Positions 8,207-16,125 of a stretch of 32,895 bases of DNA are shown piece after piece. Each line of letters starts with the position of its first letter. Positions within the stretch are counted from its first letter, which is position 1. The notes beneath the pieces are model-generated. The model was not told the DNA's origin. It saw only the letters and a program-made list of their open reading frames with translations, and searched no databases. Source of the DNA: Microbacteriaceae bacterium UBA4731 (lineage in GTDB: Bacteria > Actinomycetota > Actinomycetes > Actinomycetales > Microbacteriaceae); the NCBI GenBank assembly GCA_002404115.1, contig DHJB01000045.1:21300-54194 (forward strand). The letters run 5' to 3'. The translations under genes were made by a program, and so were the position numbers.

Positions 8207-8985
8207 TGACGGCCAAACACGCCCAGGCCAAGCCGCTCGCCGGCTGGCGAGTGCTCGTCCCGCGCGGCGGGCCGTGGGGCGACCAGGTCGCCGCCAACCT
8301 GCGCGCCAAGGGCGCGCTGCCCGTCGTGGCGCCCATGATCAACTTCGCCCCGACCGACGACTCGCCCGCGCTCGAGGCGGCCCTCGCCCGCCTCGCCGCC
8401 GGCGAATTCGACTGGATGACCGTCACGAGCGCGACGACCGTCGATGTGCTGACCTCGCACCGCGCGGTCGTGGCACCCGGCACGCGCATCGCAGCGGTCG
8501 GCGAGACCACGGCGACCGCGCTGATCGCGGCCGGCTACCGCGTCGACATCGTGCCCTCGGAGGACAACTCGGCGCGCGGCCTGCTCTCCGAGTGGGAGGA
8601 GGCCACCCACGGCGTCATCCCGCTGCGTGTGCTGACGCTCCGCTCCGAAATCGCCAAGCCGCTGCTCTCGGAGGGGCTGCGCCGCATCGGCCACAGCGTC
8701 GAGTCGGTCGTGGCCTACCGCACGGTCGGCGTCCCCGTCGATCCGAAGGTCGTCGCGGATGTCGCGGCCGGCCGGGTGCAGGCGCTGCTCGTCACCTCCG
8801 GGAGCGTCGCGCAGCAGGTGCAGGAGCAGCTCGGGCCCATCCCCGAGCACACCCTCGTCGCCTGCATCGGACCGCGCACCGCGAAGGATGCGGCGGCCTT
8901 CGGCCTGCGCGTCGACGTGGTTGCCGACGAGCGCAGCGCCGAGTCGCTGATCGACGCCCTCGTGCGCGCCGCCGAGTCGCGCTGA
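8203..8985 (+). CDS. hemD: Uroporphyrinogen III synthase
   Basis: HemD cyclises hydroxymethylbilane with inversion of ring D to form uroporphyrinogen III. The 260-aa protein is poorly conserved in sequence, as the family is. It shows the expected two alpha/beta domains with WRVLVPRGGPWGDQVAANLRAKGA, the FDWMTVTSATTVDVL and VAAVGETTATALIAAGY equivalents, and the second-domain LLVTSGSVAQQV and ACIGPRTAKDAAAFGL. The start is ATG 8203 in the ATGA overlap with hemC; the next codon is also ATG (8206), so the exact first residue is uncertain by one. Position right after hemC strongly supports the call. It is the last gene of the chdC-hemHCD overlapping block. Confidence 0.92.
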   Translation: MMTAKHAQAKPLAGWRVLVPRGGPWGDQVAANLRAKGALPVVAPMINFAPTDDSPALEAALARLAAGEFDWMTVTSATTVDVLTSHRAVVAPGTRIAAVGETTATALIAAGYRVDIVPSEDNSARGLLSEWEEATHGVIPLRVLTLRSEIAKPLLSEGLRRIGHSVESVVAYRTVGVPVDPKVVADVAAGRVQALLVTSGSVAQQVQEQLGPIPEHTLVACIGPRTAKDAAAFGLRVDVVADERSAESLIDALVRAAESR

Positions 8986-9024
8986 CCCTCCGGCGCTGAC
9001 CGGGCGAAAACCGGCTGGAGCCTG

Positions 9025-9037
9025 CAGAATGGTCTCC
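9025..9037 (+). promoter_or_regulatory. Leaderless-type -10 for the aguB-like gene
   Basis: CAGAAT at 9025-9030 lies 7 nt before ATG 9038, and no Shine-Dalgarno is present. I see no good -35 at the expected distance. The hexamer decides the start choice: the in-frame ATG 9029 overlaps it and would be unusable on a leaderless mRNA. Confidence 0.45.
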
Positions 9038-10051
9038 ATGAAGGTGATCACATCGTTGACTCCGCCCGCGTCCCCGGCCCGCGTGGCCCGGCCAGGAGCG
9101 GCACAGGATGCCCCGTTCGTGGTCGGCGTCGTGCAGCACGCCTGGCGCGATGACCCGCGGGAGCTTGTAGAGGCGCTCGATGCGGCGGTCGGCGTGGCCG
9201 CGGCATCCGGCGCCCGCCTGGTCGTGACGCCGGAAATCACCCTGAGCCGCTACCCGGCCGACACGGTCCCGGGCGGAGCCGGCGACGCCCTCGCCGAAGA
9301 CCTGGCCACCGGGCCGACGCTCGCCTTCGCGGCTGCGGCCTCGCGCCGCCACGGCGTCTTCGTGCACACCTCGCTCTTCGAGAAGTCGCCGGCCGGCGAC
9401 GGGCTCGGCCTCAACACGGCGATCATCGTGTCGCCGGCGGGCGAGGTGGTGGCCCGCACCCACAAGCTGCACATCCCGGTCACGGCCGGCTACTACGAGG
9501 ACCGGTACTTCCGGCCAGGCCCGGCCGACGGCGGCGACGCGGCCGGCCCCTACCCCGTCTACGACATCGACGGCCTCACCGGGGCCCGCATCGGCCTGCC
9601 GACCTGCTGGGACCAGTGGTTCCCCGAACTCGCCCGCGCCTATTCGCTGGGTGGTGCGAACCTGCTCGTCTACCCGACGGCGATCGGCTCGGAGCCCGAC
9701 CACCCCGGCTTCGACACGCAGCCGCTCTGGCAGCAGGTGATCGTCGGCAACGGCATCGCCAACAGCCTGTTCATGGTCGTGGCGAACCGGATCGGCACCG
9801 AGACGAAACCCGACGGCACCCCGGGCAACACGTTCTACGGGTCGTCGTTCGTGTCAGACCCCTACGGACGTGTGCTTGCGCAGGCGCCGCGCGACGAGGA
9901 GGCCGTGCTCGTTGTCGCCCTCGACCTAGCCCAGCGCGATGACTGGCTGACCCTGTTCCCGTTCCTGGCGACGCGCCGCCCAGACACCTACGCCGCACTC
10001 ACCGCGCCCGTCGACCCTGCCCGGCCGTTCGACGCCAGGTACCCGGCGTGA
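9038..10051 (+). CDS. aguB: Carbon-nitrogen hydrolase, probable N-carbamoylputrescine amidase
   Basis: The 337-aa protein is a nitrilase-superfamily amidase with the Glu-Lys-Cys triad in canonical contexts: VVTPEITLS (Glu66), RTHKLHIP (Lys143) and IGLPTCWDQWFPELAR (Cys190). GYYEDRYFRPG, NGIANSLFMVVANRIG and YGSSFVSDPYGRVL are strongly reminiscent of N-carbamoylputrescine amidase, which makes putrescine, CO2 and ammonia. A roughly 25-residue Pro/Ala-rich N-terminal extension precedes the fold and is unusual. The stop overlaps aguA by 4 nt. Agmatine deiminase as immediate partner makes this substrate assignment likely, though other carbamoyl-amine amidases cannot be excluded. I chose ATG 9038 over 9029 because of the -10 position. 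Confidence 0.85.
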   Translation: MKVITSLTPPASPARVARPGAAQDAPFVVGVVQHAWRDDPRELVEALDAAVGVAAASGARLVVTPEITLSRYPADTVPGGAGDALAEDLATGPTLAFAAAASRRHGVFVHTSLFEKSPAGDGLGLNTAIIVSPAGEVVARTHKLHIPVTAGYYEDRYFRPGPADGGDAAGPYPVYDIDGLTGARIGLPTCWDQWFPELARAYSLGGANLLVYPTAIGSEPDHPGFDTQPLWQQVIVGNGIANSLFMVVANRIGTETKPDGTPGNTFYGSSFVSDPYGRVLAQAPRDEEAVLVVALDLAQRDDWLTLFPFLATRRPDTYAALTAPVDPARPFDARYPA

Positions 10052-11097
10052 CCGGCTGGCGGATGCCGGCGGAGGGTGCCCCTCACGAGCGCACGTGGCT
10101 GGCCTGGCCGACGACCGGCTACACGCTCGGATCCGACCCGGCATCCGCGGAGGAGGCCCGCCGCACCTGGGCGGCCGTCGCCAATGCTGTCGCCGAGTTC
10201 GAGCCGGTGAGCGTGATGGTCGACCCGCGGGCCGCCCGGATCGCACCGCGTTACCTCTCCGGCGAGATCACCCTGCACGTCGCGGACCTCGACGACGCGT
10301 GGGCGCGCGACAGCGGCCCGACATTCGTCGTGCGGGACGACCCTCAGGCTGCCTCGGGGCAGCGGCTCGGAGCGGTCGACTGGGTGTTCAACGGCTGGGG
10401 TGGCCAGGAGTGGGCGAGCTGGGACAACGACGCACTGCTGGCCCCGATCATCGCCGGGCTGGCCGGCGCCGAGCTCATCCCCTCGACGCTCGTCAACGAG
10501 GGCGGTGGCATCCACGTCGACGGCGAGGGCACCGTGCTGCTCACCGACACCGTGCAGCTGGACCCCGGCCGCAACCCGGGCCTCGGCCGCGCCGACGTCG
10601 AGGCCGAGCTCGCCCGCACGATCGGGGCGAGCACGCCGATCTGGCTGCCGCGCGGCCTGACCCGCGACTCCGAGGCCTACGGAACCCGCGGCCACGTCGA
10701 CATCGTGGCCACGTTCGCGGCGCCCGGCCGAGTGCTGCTGCACGCCCAGCTCGACGAACGGCATCCCGACTTCGCCGTGACCCGCGACATCCGCGCGCGC
10801 CTGGCCGAAGCGACGGATGCCGCCGGGCGCACTCTCGAGGTCATCGACGTGCCGGCGCCGACCACGCTCCGCGACGCCGGCGGCTGGGTGGACTACAGCT
10901 ACATCAACCACTTGCTCGTCAACGGCGGGGTCATCGCCTGCGCCTTCGGCGACGAGCGGGACGAGGCCGCAGCCGCACTCCTCGCCGACGCCTATCCAGG
11001 GCGCCGCGTGGTGAGCGTCGACGCGCGGCCACTGTTCGAGCGCGGCGGCGGCATCCACTGCATCACCCAGCAGCAGCCTGGACTGGCCGGCGCGTGA
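10048..11097 (+). CDS. aguA: Agmatine deiminase
   Basis: AguA hydrolyses agmatine to N-carbamoylputrescine and ammonia. The 349-aa protein belongs to the pentein (guanidino-group modifying) superfamily. It contains MPAEGAPHERTWLAWP at the N-terminus, DLDDAWARDSGPTFVV, NGWGGQEWASWDND, LVNEGGGIHVDGEGTVL, GHVDIVATF with the catalytic His, SYINHLLVNGGVI, and the C-terminal RGGGIHCITQQQP with the catalytic Cys338. Length matches the family (about 340-370 aa). GTG 10048 overlaps the stop of the amidase gene (GTGA), so the two-step agmatine-to-putrescine conversion is encoded as a coupled pair, placed between hemD and hemB. Confidence 0.93.
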   Translation: MTGWRMPAEGAPHERTWLAWPTTGYTLGSDPASAEEARRTWAAVANAVAEFEPVSVMVDPRAARIAPRYLSGEITLHVADLDDAWARDSGPTFVVRDDPQAASGQRLGAVDWVFNGWGGQEWASWDNDALLAPIIAGLAGAELIPSTLVNEGGGIHVDGEGTVLLTDTVQLDPGRNPGLGRADVEAELARTIGASTPIWLPRGLTRDSEAYGTRGHVDIVATFAAPGRVLLHAQLDERHPDFAVTRDIRARLAEATDAAGRTLEVIDVPAPTTLRDAGGWVDYSYINHLLVNGGVIACAFGDERDEAAAALLADAYPGRRVVSVDARPLFERGGGIHCITQQQPGLAGA

Positions 11098-11140
11098 GCG
11101 CGTCGTGGCCGCGCAGGATCGCGACGCAGGGATCGAGACG

Positions 11141-11152
11141 TAGGGTTAACGG
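11141..11152 (+). promoter_or_regulatory. Leaderless-type -10 for hemB
   Basis: TAGGGT at 11141-11146 ends exactly 6 nt before the GTG at 11153. There is no purine-rich ribosome site at a usable distance. The 55-bp gap after aguA, in an otherwise overlapping cluster, also suggests a fresh promoter for hemB-hemL. I see no -35 match. Confidence 0.5.
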
Positions 11153-12142
11153 GTGATCACACCCGTCATTCGCCCGCGACGACTGCGCACCTCGAACGCG
11201 CTCCGACGCCTGGCCAGCGAAACCCGCCTCCACCCCGCCGACCTCGTCCTCCCGCTTTTCGTGCGCGAGGGCCTCACCGAGCAGCAGCCGATCCGGTCGA
11301 TGCCCGGCGTCGTGCAGCACAGCATGGACAGCGCCCGGCGCGCGGTCACCGAGGCCGCGGCCGCCGGCATCGGCGGCGTCATGCTGTTCGGTGTTCCGCT
11401 GGTGCGGGACGCCGTCGGCTCCGGCGCGGCCGACCCGGCCGGCATCCTCAACCTCGCCACCCGCGCGCTCGTCGACGAGGTGGGCGACGCGCTCGTCGTG
11501 CAGACCGACCTCTGCCTCGACGAATTCACCGACCACGGCCACTGCGGCTTGCTCACCCCCGACGGCCGCGTCGACAACGACGCCACGCTCGAGCGGTACC
11601 GCGACATGGCGCTCGCCCAGGCCGCCGCCGGCTCGCAGATGCTCGGACTGAGCGGGATGATGGACGGCCAGGTCGCCGCCGTGCGGGACGCACTCGACAC
11701 CGCCGGCTTCGCCGACACCACGATCATGGCCTATTCGGCCAAGTACGCCTCGGCGTTCTACGGACCGTTCCGCGACGCCGTGGAGTCGACGCTTGAGGGC
11801 GACCGCCGCAGCTACCAGCTGAACCCGGCCAACCGCCGCGAGGGCGTGCGCGAGGCCCAGCTCGACATCGACGAGGGCGCCGACATCGTCATGGTCAAGC
11901 CCGCCGGCGGCTACCTCGACGTGCTCGCCGAGGTCGCCGCGATGAGCAGTATTCCCGTTTGGGCATATCAGGTCTCCGGCGAATACGCGATGATCGAGGC
12001 CGCCGCCGCGAACGGCTGGATCGACCGCCAGCGTGCGATCGAAGAGTCGGTGCTCAGCATCCGCCGCGCCGGGGCCGACGCCGTGCTCACCTACTGGGCC
12101 GTCGAGCTGGCCACCTGGCTGAACGAGAGGACCGCCCGATGA
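11153..12142 (+). CDS. hemB: Porphobilinogen synthase (delta-aminolevulinate dehydratase)
   Basis: HemB condenses two 5-aminolevulinates to porphobilinogen. The 329-aa protein has RPRRLR at the N-terminus, [17 protein letters not shown], the two active-site lysines in [18 protein letters not shown] (Lys197) and [13 protein letters not shown] (Lys249), and [12 protein letters not shown] near the end. The metal region reads [16 protein letters not shown]. Two cysteines (Cys121, Cys131) are kept, but the middle position of the classical three-cysteine zinc site is Asp123, a mixed arrangement. The start is GTG 11153, supported by the -10 spacing. The stop overlaps hemL by 4 nt. Confidence 0.97.
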   Translation: MITPVIRPRRLRTSNALRRLASETRLHPADLVLPLFVREGLTEQQPIRSMPGVVQHSMDSARRAVTEAAAAGIGGVMLFGVPLVRDAVGSGAADPAGILNLATRALVDEVGDALVVQTDLCLDEFTDHGHCGLLTPDGRVDNDATLERYRDMALAQAAAGSQMLGLSGMMDGQVAAVRDALDTAGFADTTIMAYSAKYASAFYGPFRDAVESTLEGDRRSYQLNPANRREGVREAQLDIDEGADIVMVKPAGGYLDVLAEVAAMSSIPVWAYQVSGEYAMIEAAAANGWIDRQRAIEESVLSIRRAGADAVLTYWAVELATWLNERTAR

Positions 12143-13503
12143 TGACCCACAACGACGACCTGTTCGCCCGCGCCCAGCGCTCCATCCCCGGCGGCGTGAA
12201 CTCGCCCGTGCGCGCCTTCCGCTCCGTCGGCGGAACCCCGCTGTTCCTCGTGTCGGCCACGGGGCCGTACGTCACCGACTCCGACGGGCGCGAGTACGTC
12301 GACCTCGTCTGCTCGTGGGGTCCGGCGATCCTCGGCCACGCGCATCCGGGCGTCGTCACGGCGGTGCAGGATGCCGCGGCCCGCGGCCTGTCCTTCGGCG
12401 CATCCACGCCGGCCGAAACCGAACTGGCCGAGCTCGTCAAGGGCCGGGTCAGCGCGGTCGAGAAGCTGCGCCTGGTGTCGACCGGCACCGAGGCCACGAT
12501 GACGGCCATCCGCCTGGCCCGCGGTTTCACCGGTCGCGACCTGCTGATCAAGTTCGCCGGTCACTACCACGGGCACTCCGACGGGCTGCTCGCCGAGGCC
12601 GGCTCCGGCCTGGCCACACTCGCCCTGCCCGGCTCGGCCGGCGTCACCGCGGCGACCGCGGCGCAGACGCTCGTGCTCCCGTACAACGACCTCGGCGCCG
12701 TTCGCGCGGCCTTCGAGGCCCACCCCGACCGCATCGCCGCCGTGATCACGGAGGCCGCAGCGGCCAACATGGGCGTCGTCGCGCCTGACCCCGGCTTCAA
12801 CGCCGGTCTCGCCAGGCTCGTGCATGCCGAAGGCGCCCTGCTCATCCTCGACGAGGTGCTGACCGGTTTCCGGGTCGGCCCGGCCGGCTACTGGGGGCTG
12901 GAAACCGCCGGCCTCTCCGAAGGAGACGAGGGCTGGTACGCGCCGGACCTGTTCACCTTCGGCAAGGTCATCGGCGGCGGCCTCCCGGTCGCGGCCCTCG
13001 GCGGCCGCGCGGAGGTGATGGACTTCCTCGCGCCGACCGGCCCCGTCTACCAGGCGGGCACCCTGTCCGGGAACCCGGTCGCCGTCGCCGCGGGCATCGC
13101 CACGCTGCGGGCGGCGGATGCGTCCGTCTACGAACGCCTCGACGCGGCATCCGCGACCATCTCTGCGGCCGTGTCGGCTGCCCTCACCCACGAAGGGGTC
13201 GCCCACCGCGTGCAGCGCGCCGGCAACCTGTTCAGCTTCGTCTTCGGTGAGGAGGCCGCCGGCCGTGCCCCCCGCACCTACGCGGAGGTGCAGCGCCAGG
13301 AGGCGTTCCGCTACGCCCCCTTCTTCCACTCGATGCTCGACGCCGGAGTGTCCCTGCCGCCGTCGGTGTTCGAGGCCTGGTTCGTCTCGGCGACGCACGA
13401 CGACGCGGCGATCGGGCGCATCCTCGCCGCGCTCCCCGCAGCCGCGAAGGCGGCGGCCGCGGCGACCGCTCCGGCGACCACCTCGGGGACCGCCGCGGCG
13501 TGA
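12139..13503 (+). CDS. hemL: Glutamate-1-semialdehyde 2,1-aminomutase
   Basis: HemL is a PLP enzyme that converts glutamate-1-semialdehyde, made by HemA, to 5-aminolevulinate. The 454-aa product contains [55 protein letters not shown] and the PLP lysine in [13 protein letters not shown] (Lys276). [13 protein letters not shown] is also present. The C-terminal 25 residues are an Ala/Thr-rich tail beyond the usual family end. The start is ATG 12139 inside the hemB stop (ATGA); the following codon is also ATG. HemL and HemB catalyse consecutive steps and are coupled here. No convincing intrinsic terminator follows. Confidence 0.97.
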   Translation: MMTHNDDLFARAQRSIPGGVNSPVRAFRSVGGTPLFLVSATGPYVTDSDGREYVDLVCSWGPAILGHAHPGVVTAVQDAAARGLSFGASTPAETELAELVKGRVSAVEKLRLVSTGTEATMTAIRLARGFTGRDLLIKFAGHYHGHSDGLLAEAGSGLATLALPGSAGVTAATAAQTLVLPYNDLGAVRAAFEAHPDRIAAVITEAAAANMGVVAPDPGFNAGLARLVHAEGALLILDEVLTGFRVGPAGYWGLETAGLSEGDEGWYAPDLFTFGKVIGGGLPVAALGGRAEVMDFLAPTGPVYQAGTLSGNPVAVAAGIATLRAADASVYERLDAASATISAAVSAALTHEGVAHRVQRAGNLFSFVFGEEAAGRAPRTYAEVQRQEAFRYAPFFHSMLDAGVSLPPSVFEAWFVSATHDDAAIGRILAALPAAAKAAAAATAPATTSGTAAA

Positions 13504-13570
13504 TTCACCGAATCCGGGTGACATCGTGCCGTTTGCCGCGGTCCGGCGAGCGAAGAAGTCCGGGAGCAGG

Positions 13571-13582
13571 CAGACTAGGGGG
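13571..13582 (+). promoter_or_regulatory. Leaderless-type -10 for the 116-aa gene
   Basis: CAGACT (13571-13576) ends 6 nt before ATG 13583. The intervening bases are A plus five G, so a very short ribosome-site interaction is conceivable, but the distance to the ATG is too small for a normal one. Confidence 0.4.
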
Positions 13583-13933
13583 ATGTCTTCCTTGCGCGTG
13601 CACCCAGACCGGCTTGAGATCCACCTCACGCCCGCGGAGCGGACCCTCGCCCTGCGCCGCGATGACATCATCGTGCAGCGGGACAACATCCGTTCGGTGG
13701 CCATCACGGACGACCCCTGGATCTGGGTCCGCGGCATCCGGGCCCCCGGCCTCGAGGTGCCCCTGGTCCTCGCGGTGGGCAGCTGGAAGTTTCACGGCGG
13801 CACCGACTTCCTCGCGATCAAGGGCAAGCGGCAGGCCGTGGTGATCGACCTCGTCGACGAGGAGTTCTCGCGCGTCGTACTCACCACGAAGCACGCCGCC
13901 GACCTGATCGCGTCGCTCAAGCTCAAGTCCTAA
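13583..13933 (+). CDS. Conserved hypothetical protein, 116 aa
   Basis: I do not recognise a named family. The protein is soluble and rich in alternating hydrophobic and charged residues, with beta-strand-like stretches (RLEIHLTPAERTLALRR, PLVLAVGSWKFHGGTDFLAI, QAVVIDLVDEEFSRVVLTT) and a C-terminal helix (KHAADLIASLKLKS). This could be a small PH-like or beta-barrel domain, but that is only a guess from strand periodicity. High third-position GC and a well-placed ATG with a -10 six bases upstream support it as a real gene. It follows hemL by 80 bp on the same strand and is followed 19 bp later by a long palindrome. Confidence 0.75.
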   Translation: MSSLRVHPDRLEIHLTPAERTLALRRDDIIVQRDNIRSVAITDDPWIWVRGIRAPGLEVPLVLAVGSWKFHGGTDFLAIKGKRQAVVIDLVDEEFSRVVLTTKHAADLIASLKLKS

Positions 13934-13951
13934 GCGCTCTCCCCGCACTCA

Positions 13952-14014
13952 CCGCGAAACTGCAGTTGTGCGCGCTTGACGTGCCCTGAGGTGACCACGA
14001 CTGCGTTCTCGCGG
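13952..14014 (+). terminator. 63-bp 3'-end palindrome, family 1 copy A
   Basis: The left arm CCGCGAAACTGCAGTTGTG (13952-13970) pairs with 13996-14014 at 15 of 19 positions around a 25-nt loop that begins CGCG and ends GTGAC. It starts 19 bp after the stop of the 116-aa gene. The left arm is identical to that of a second element at 23977-23995. There is no T-tract, so a classical intrinsic terminator is not shown; placement between convergent gene ends suggests a 3'-end role. Confidence 0.6.
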
Positions 14015-14028
14015 CAGGGTGGCGGCGG

Positions 14029-14232
14029 TTACGCGAAGAGGAACAGCAGGAACCCGATCAGCGGCAGGGTGCCTTGCACGAGCGCGGCCCGCAGGTAACG
14101 GCGTCCGGTGGTGAGGAGCACCGTCGCGGCGAGGACCATCGAGCCCGTCGTGAACAGCACGAGCGCCCCGCCGGCGTCCGCCTGGTCGCCGAAGTAGAGG
14201 CTCCCGTTGACTTGCGGAAAGACCACCCTCAT
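14029..14232 (-). pseudogene. Possible remnant of a membrane protein gene (5' end missing)
   Basis: The open reading toward 14029 ends in convincing coding sequence with actinobacterial codon bias. It encodes a Gly/Ala-rich hydrophobic segment (GGALVLFTTGSMVLAATVLLT), a basic loop (TGRRYLRAAL) and a second hydrophobic segment (LPLIGFLLFLFA) at the C-terminus, so two membrane helices. There is no credible start. The only ATG (14232-14230) lies inside the palindrome at 14211-14261, and plausible coding sequence begins right where that palindrome ends. It could be a 67-aa small membrane protein, but I favour a truncated leftover. No family was recognised. Confidence 0.35.
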
Positions 14233-14261
14233 TTTCGAAATGAAGGTGTCATCTCCGCAAG
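14211..14261 (-). repeat. Palindromic element, family 2 copy A
   Basis: CTTGCGGA (14211-14218) and TCCGCAAG (14254-14261) are perfect inverted repeats. Nested inside, CACCCTCATTT (14224-14234) pairs with AAATGAAGGTG (14238-14248) at 10 of 11 positions around TCG. The right half GAAGGTGT..TCCGCA matches the right arm of the element at 17382-17437 at about 15 of 18 positions. It lies 37 bp beyond the 3' end of the ABC permease gene, so it may act as its terminator. Confidence 0.55.
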
Positions 14262-14297
14262 CCAACGGCGGCGGCATCCGTGTGAAGAAGCCGCGCG

Positions 14298-15134
14298 CTA
14301 GGTGACGTCGCGCTTCCAGCTGACGAAGTAGCCTCCGATGGTGACCGCGGCCGCGTAGGCCAGCAGCACCAGGCCGCCCTGCCACCAGTTGAGGGCCGCC
14401 GCGGCCGGGGCGAGGGGATTGGTCTGGGTGAAGATGCTCGCGCCGACCAGGGCGTCGGAGGCGGCGCCCGGCAGGAACTTCGCGATCTCAGCGGTCCAAT
14501 CGATGAACGACGACGCGAGGCGCAGCAGCGGTTCGACGAACTGGGTGAAGGCGAGCACAATCACGATCGACGCAACCTGGCTGGGCACGAGCGCGCCGAG
14601 CCCAACGCCAACCGTCGCCCAGAGGGCCATGGCCAGGATCGTTCTGCCCACGAGCGTCCAGGTGTTGCTGTCGCCGAGCAGCGGGTCGACGCCGAACGCC
14701 CCGATCACGAGGGCACCGATGCCGACGGATGCCAGCAGCGCGATCACCCCGAACGCCGCGCCGGCCACGAACAGGGTGACCGTCTTCGCGCCGAGCACGC
14801 CCGCGCGCCGGGGCGTGGCGAGGAACGTCGGCGTCAGCGTCTGGTGCCGGAACTCGCCCGTCGTCGCGAGGGCGCCGAGCAGCACGGGGAACACGTAGCC
14901 GACCGACGAGGCGAAGCTGTAGATGAGCGGCGGAATGCTGCCGATCGCCGCAGCGCCGCCGCCGGCGGCCGCGCTCGGGCTGATCGCTCCGCTCTGGATG
15001 CCCGCGAACAGCGCCGACAGGCCGCCGGCCAGCATCCCGACGTAACCGAACAGCACGAGGGCGATGACCCACCACATGCGGGTGGTGAGGAGCTTGGCGA
15101 ACTCGGCCCTGACCGAGCGGATAAAGGTGATCAC
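14298..15134 (-). CDS. ABC transporter permease (ABC-2 type)
   Basis: The 278-aa integral membrane protein has about six hydrophobic segments: roughly residues 20-45, 66-92, 115-147, a segment around IRTILAMALWATVGVGLG, one around VASIVIVLAFTQFVEPLL, and the C-terminal GGLVLLAYAAAVTIGGYF. The N-terminus VITFIRSVRAEFAKLLTTRMWW and the central GEFRHQTLTPTFLATPRR are typical of ABC-2 export permeases, which carry a conserved GE[FY]R..T motif. The GTG start at 15134 overlaps the stop of the ATPase gene by 4 nt, so the two form one exporter. The substrate is unknown. Relatives are often linked to drug or peptide resistance, but nothing here proves that. Confidence 0.9.
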   Translation of the reverse strand: MITFIRSVRAEFAKLLTTRMWWVIALVLFGYVGMLAGGLSALFAGIQSGAISPSAAAGGGAAAIGSIPPLIYSFASSVGYVFPVLLGALATTGEFRHQTLTPTFLATPRRAGVLGAKTVTLFVAGAAFGVIALLASVGIGALVIGAFGVDPLLGDSNTWTLVGRTILAMALWATVGVGLGALVPSQVASIVIVLAFTQFVEPLLRLASSFIDWTAEIAKFLPGAASDALVGASIFTQTNPLAPAAAALNWWQGGLVLLAYAAAVTIGGYFVSWKRDVT

Positions 15135-16033
15135 TTCGGGTCGGCCCCGTTCACGAGCGCGAGGAACGCGTCCTCGATGCCCGACTTCTGTCGATGCAGC
15201 ACGCTGACTTCGACCCCGGCGGAGAAGGCAATGTGGCCGATCGGGGCGGGGTCCTGCGCCGCCGCAAGCAGGCCGGTGCGCCCCGCCGAGAAGCCCACGC
15301 CGGCCTCGGTGAGCGCCGCCGCGAGGGCGTCGCGGTCGGGCGAGTCGACGACGACCAGCGGCGCGATCTGCGCATCCAGGCTCGAGAGCGGGCCGCGGTG
15401 CACGAGTTCGCCCTTGGCGATGATCACAACGTCGTCCACGCTTTGCTGCACCTCGGAGAGCAGGTGGGAGCTCACCAAAACGGTGCGTCCTTCCCCGGCC
15501 ATCTCGCGGAGGAAACCGCGAATCCACTTGATGCCCTCCGGGTCGAGGCCGTTGATCGGCTCGTCGAGCACGAGCACGCCGGGGTCGCCGAGCAGGGTGA
15601 AGGCGAGGCCGAGGCGCTGGCGCATGCCGAGGGAGTAACCGCCGACGCGCTGCGTGGCGTAGGCGCTGAGCCCCACCTTGTGCAGCACTTCGTCGATGCG
15701 CGAGGAAGGCAGGCCGGCCGCGGTCGTGTAGATGCCGAGGTGGTTGTGCGCGGTGCGGCCCGGGTGGAAACTCGCCGCCTCGAGGGCGGCGCCCACGGTC
15801 TCGATCGGCCGCGGCAGATCACGGTACGGGATGCCGTCGAAGGTGGCCGTTCCGGTCGTCGGAGCGACGAGCCCGAGCAGCATCCGCAGGCTCGTGGTCT
15901 TGCCGGCGCCGTTCGGCCCGAGGAAGCCGGTGACGCGCCCCGGCTCAACCGTGAAGGACAGGTTCCTCACGGCCGTGACGTGGCCAAACGTCTTGGTGAT
16001 GTTGCTGAACTCGATGACAGCGCCCGTTGGCAT
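15131..16033 (-). CDS. ABC transporter ATP-binding protein
   Basis: The 300-aa ATPase has Walker A GPNGAGKT (39-46), an ABC signature variant YSLGMRQRL (about 133-141), Walker B VLVLDEP (153-159) with the catalytic Glu, and an H-loop in VLVSSHLLSE. The C-terminal about 90 residues resemble the accessory domain of BcrA/CcmA-like exporters. It partners with the overlapping permease. The ATG at 16033 is preceded by AGAGAGG, and a TAGGCT hexamer (16059-16064 on the minus strand) lies about 25 nt upstream. This gene therefore appears to have a normal short leader with a Shine-Dalgarno, unlike many of its neighbours. Confidence 0.95.
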   Translation of the reverse strand: MPTGAVIEFSNITKTFGHVTAVRNLSFTVEPGRVTGFLGPNGAGKTTSLRMLLGLVAPTTGTATFDGIPYRDLPRPIETVGAALEAASFHPGRTAHNHLGIYTTAAGLPSSRIDEVLHKVGLSAYATQRVGGYSLGMRQRLGLAFTLLGDPGVLVLDEPINGLDPEGIKWIRGFLREMAGEGRTVLVSSHLLSEVQQSVDDVVIIAKGELVHRGPLSSLDAQIAPLVVVDSPDRDALAAALTEAGVGFSAGRTGLLAAAQDPAPIGHIAFSAGVEVSVLHRQKSGIEDAFLALVNGADPK

Positions 16034-16125
16034 CCGTGTCCTCTCTGTTGCTCGTCACAGCCTATTGCCAGGGATGCCCGGATGCCGGTCAATCACTCGT
16101 GTCAGGCCGGCCGAGAGCCCCGCGG

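Noticed and set aside
7225..9240. 671-codon minus-strand open frame
   Set aside because: It is antisense to hemC-hemD-aguB, all strongly supported on the plus strand.
13503..13530. Terminator directly after hemL
   Set aside because: Only a 5-bp TCACC/GGTGA stem is visible, too weak to call.
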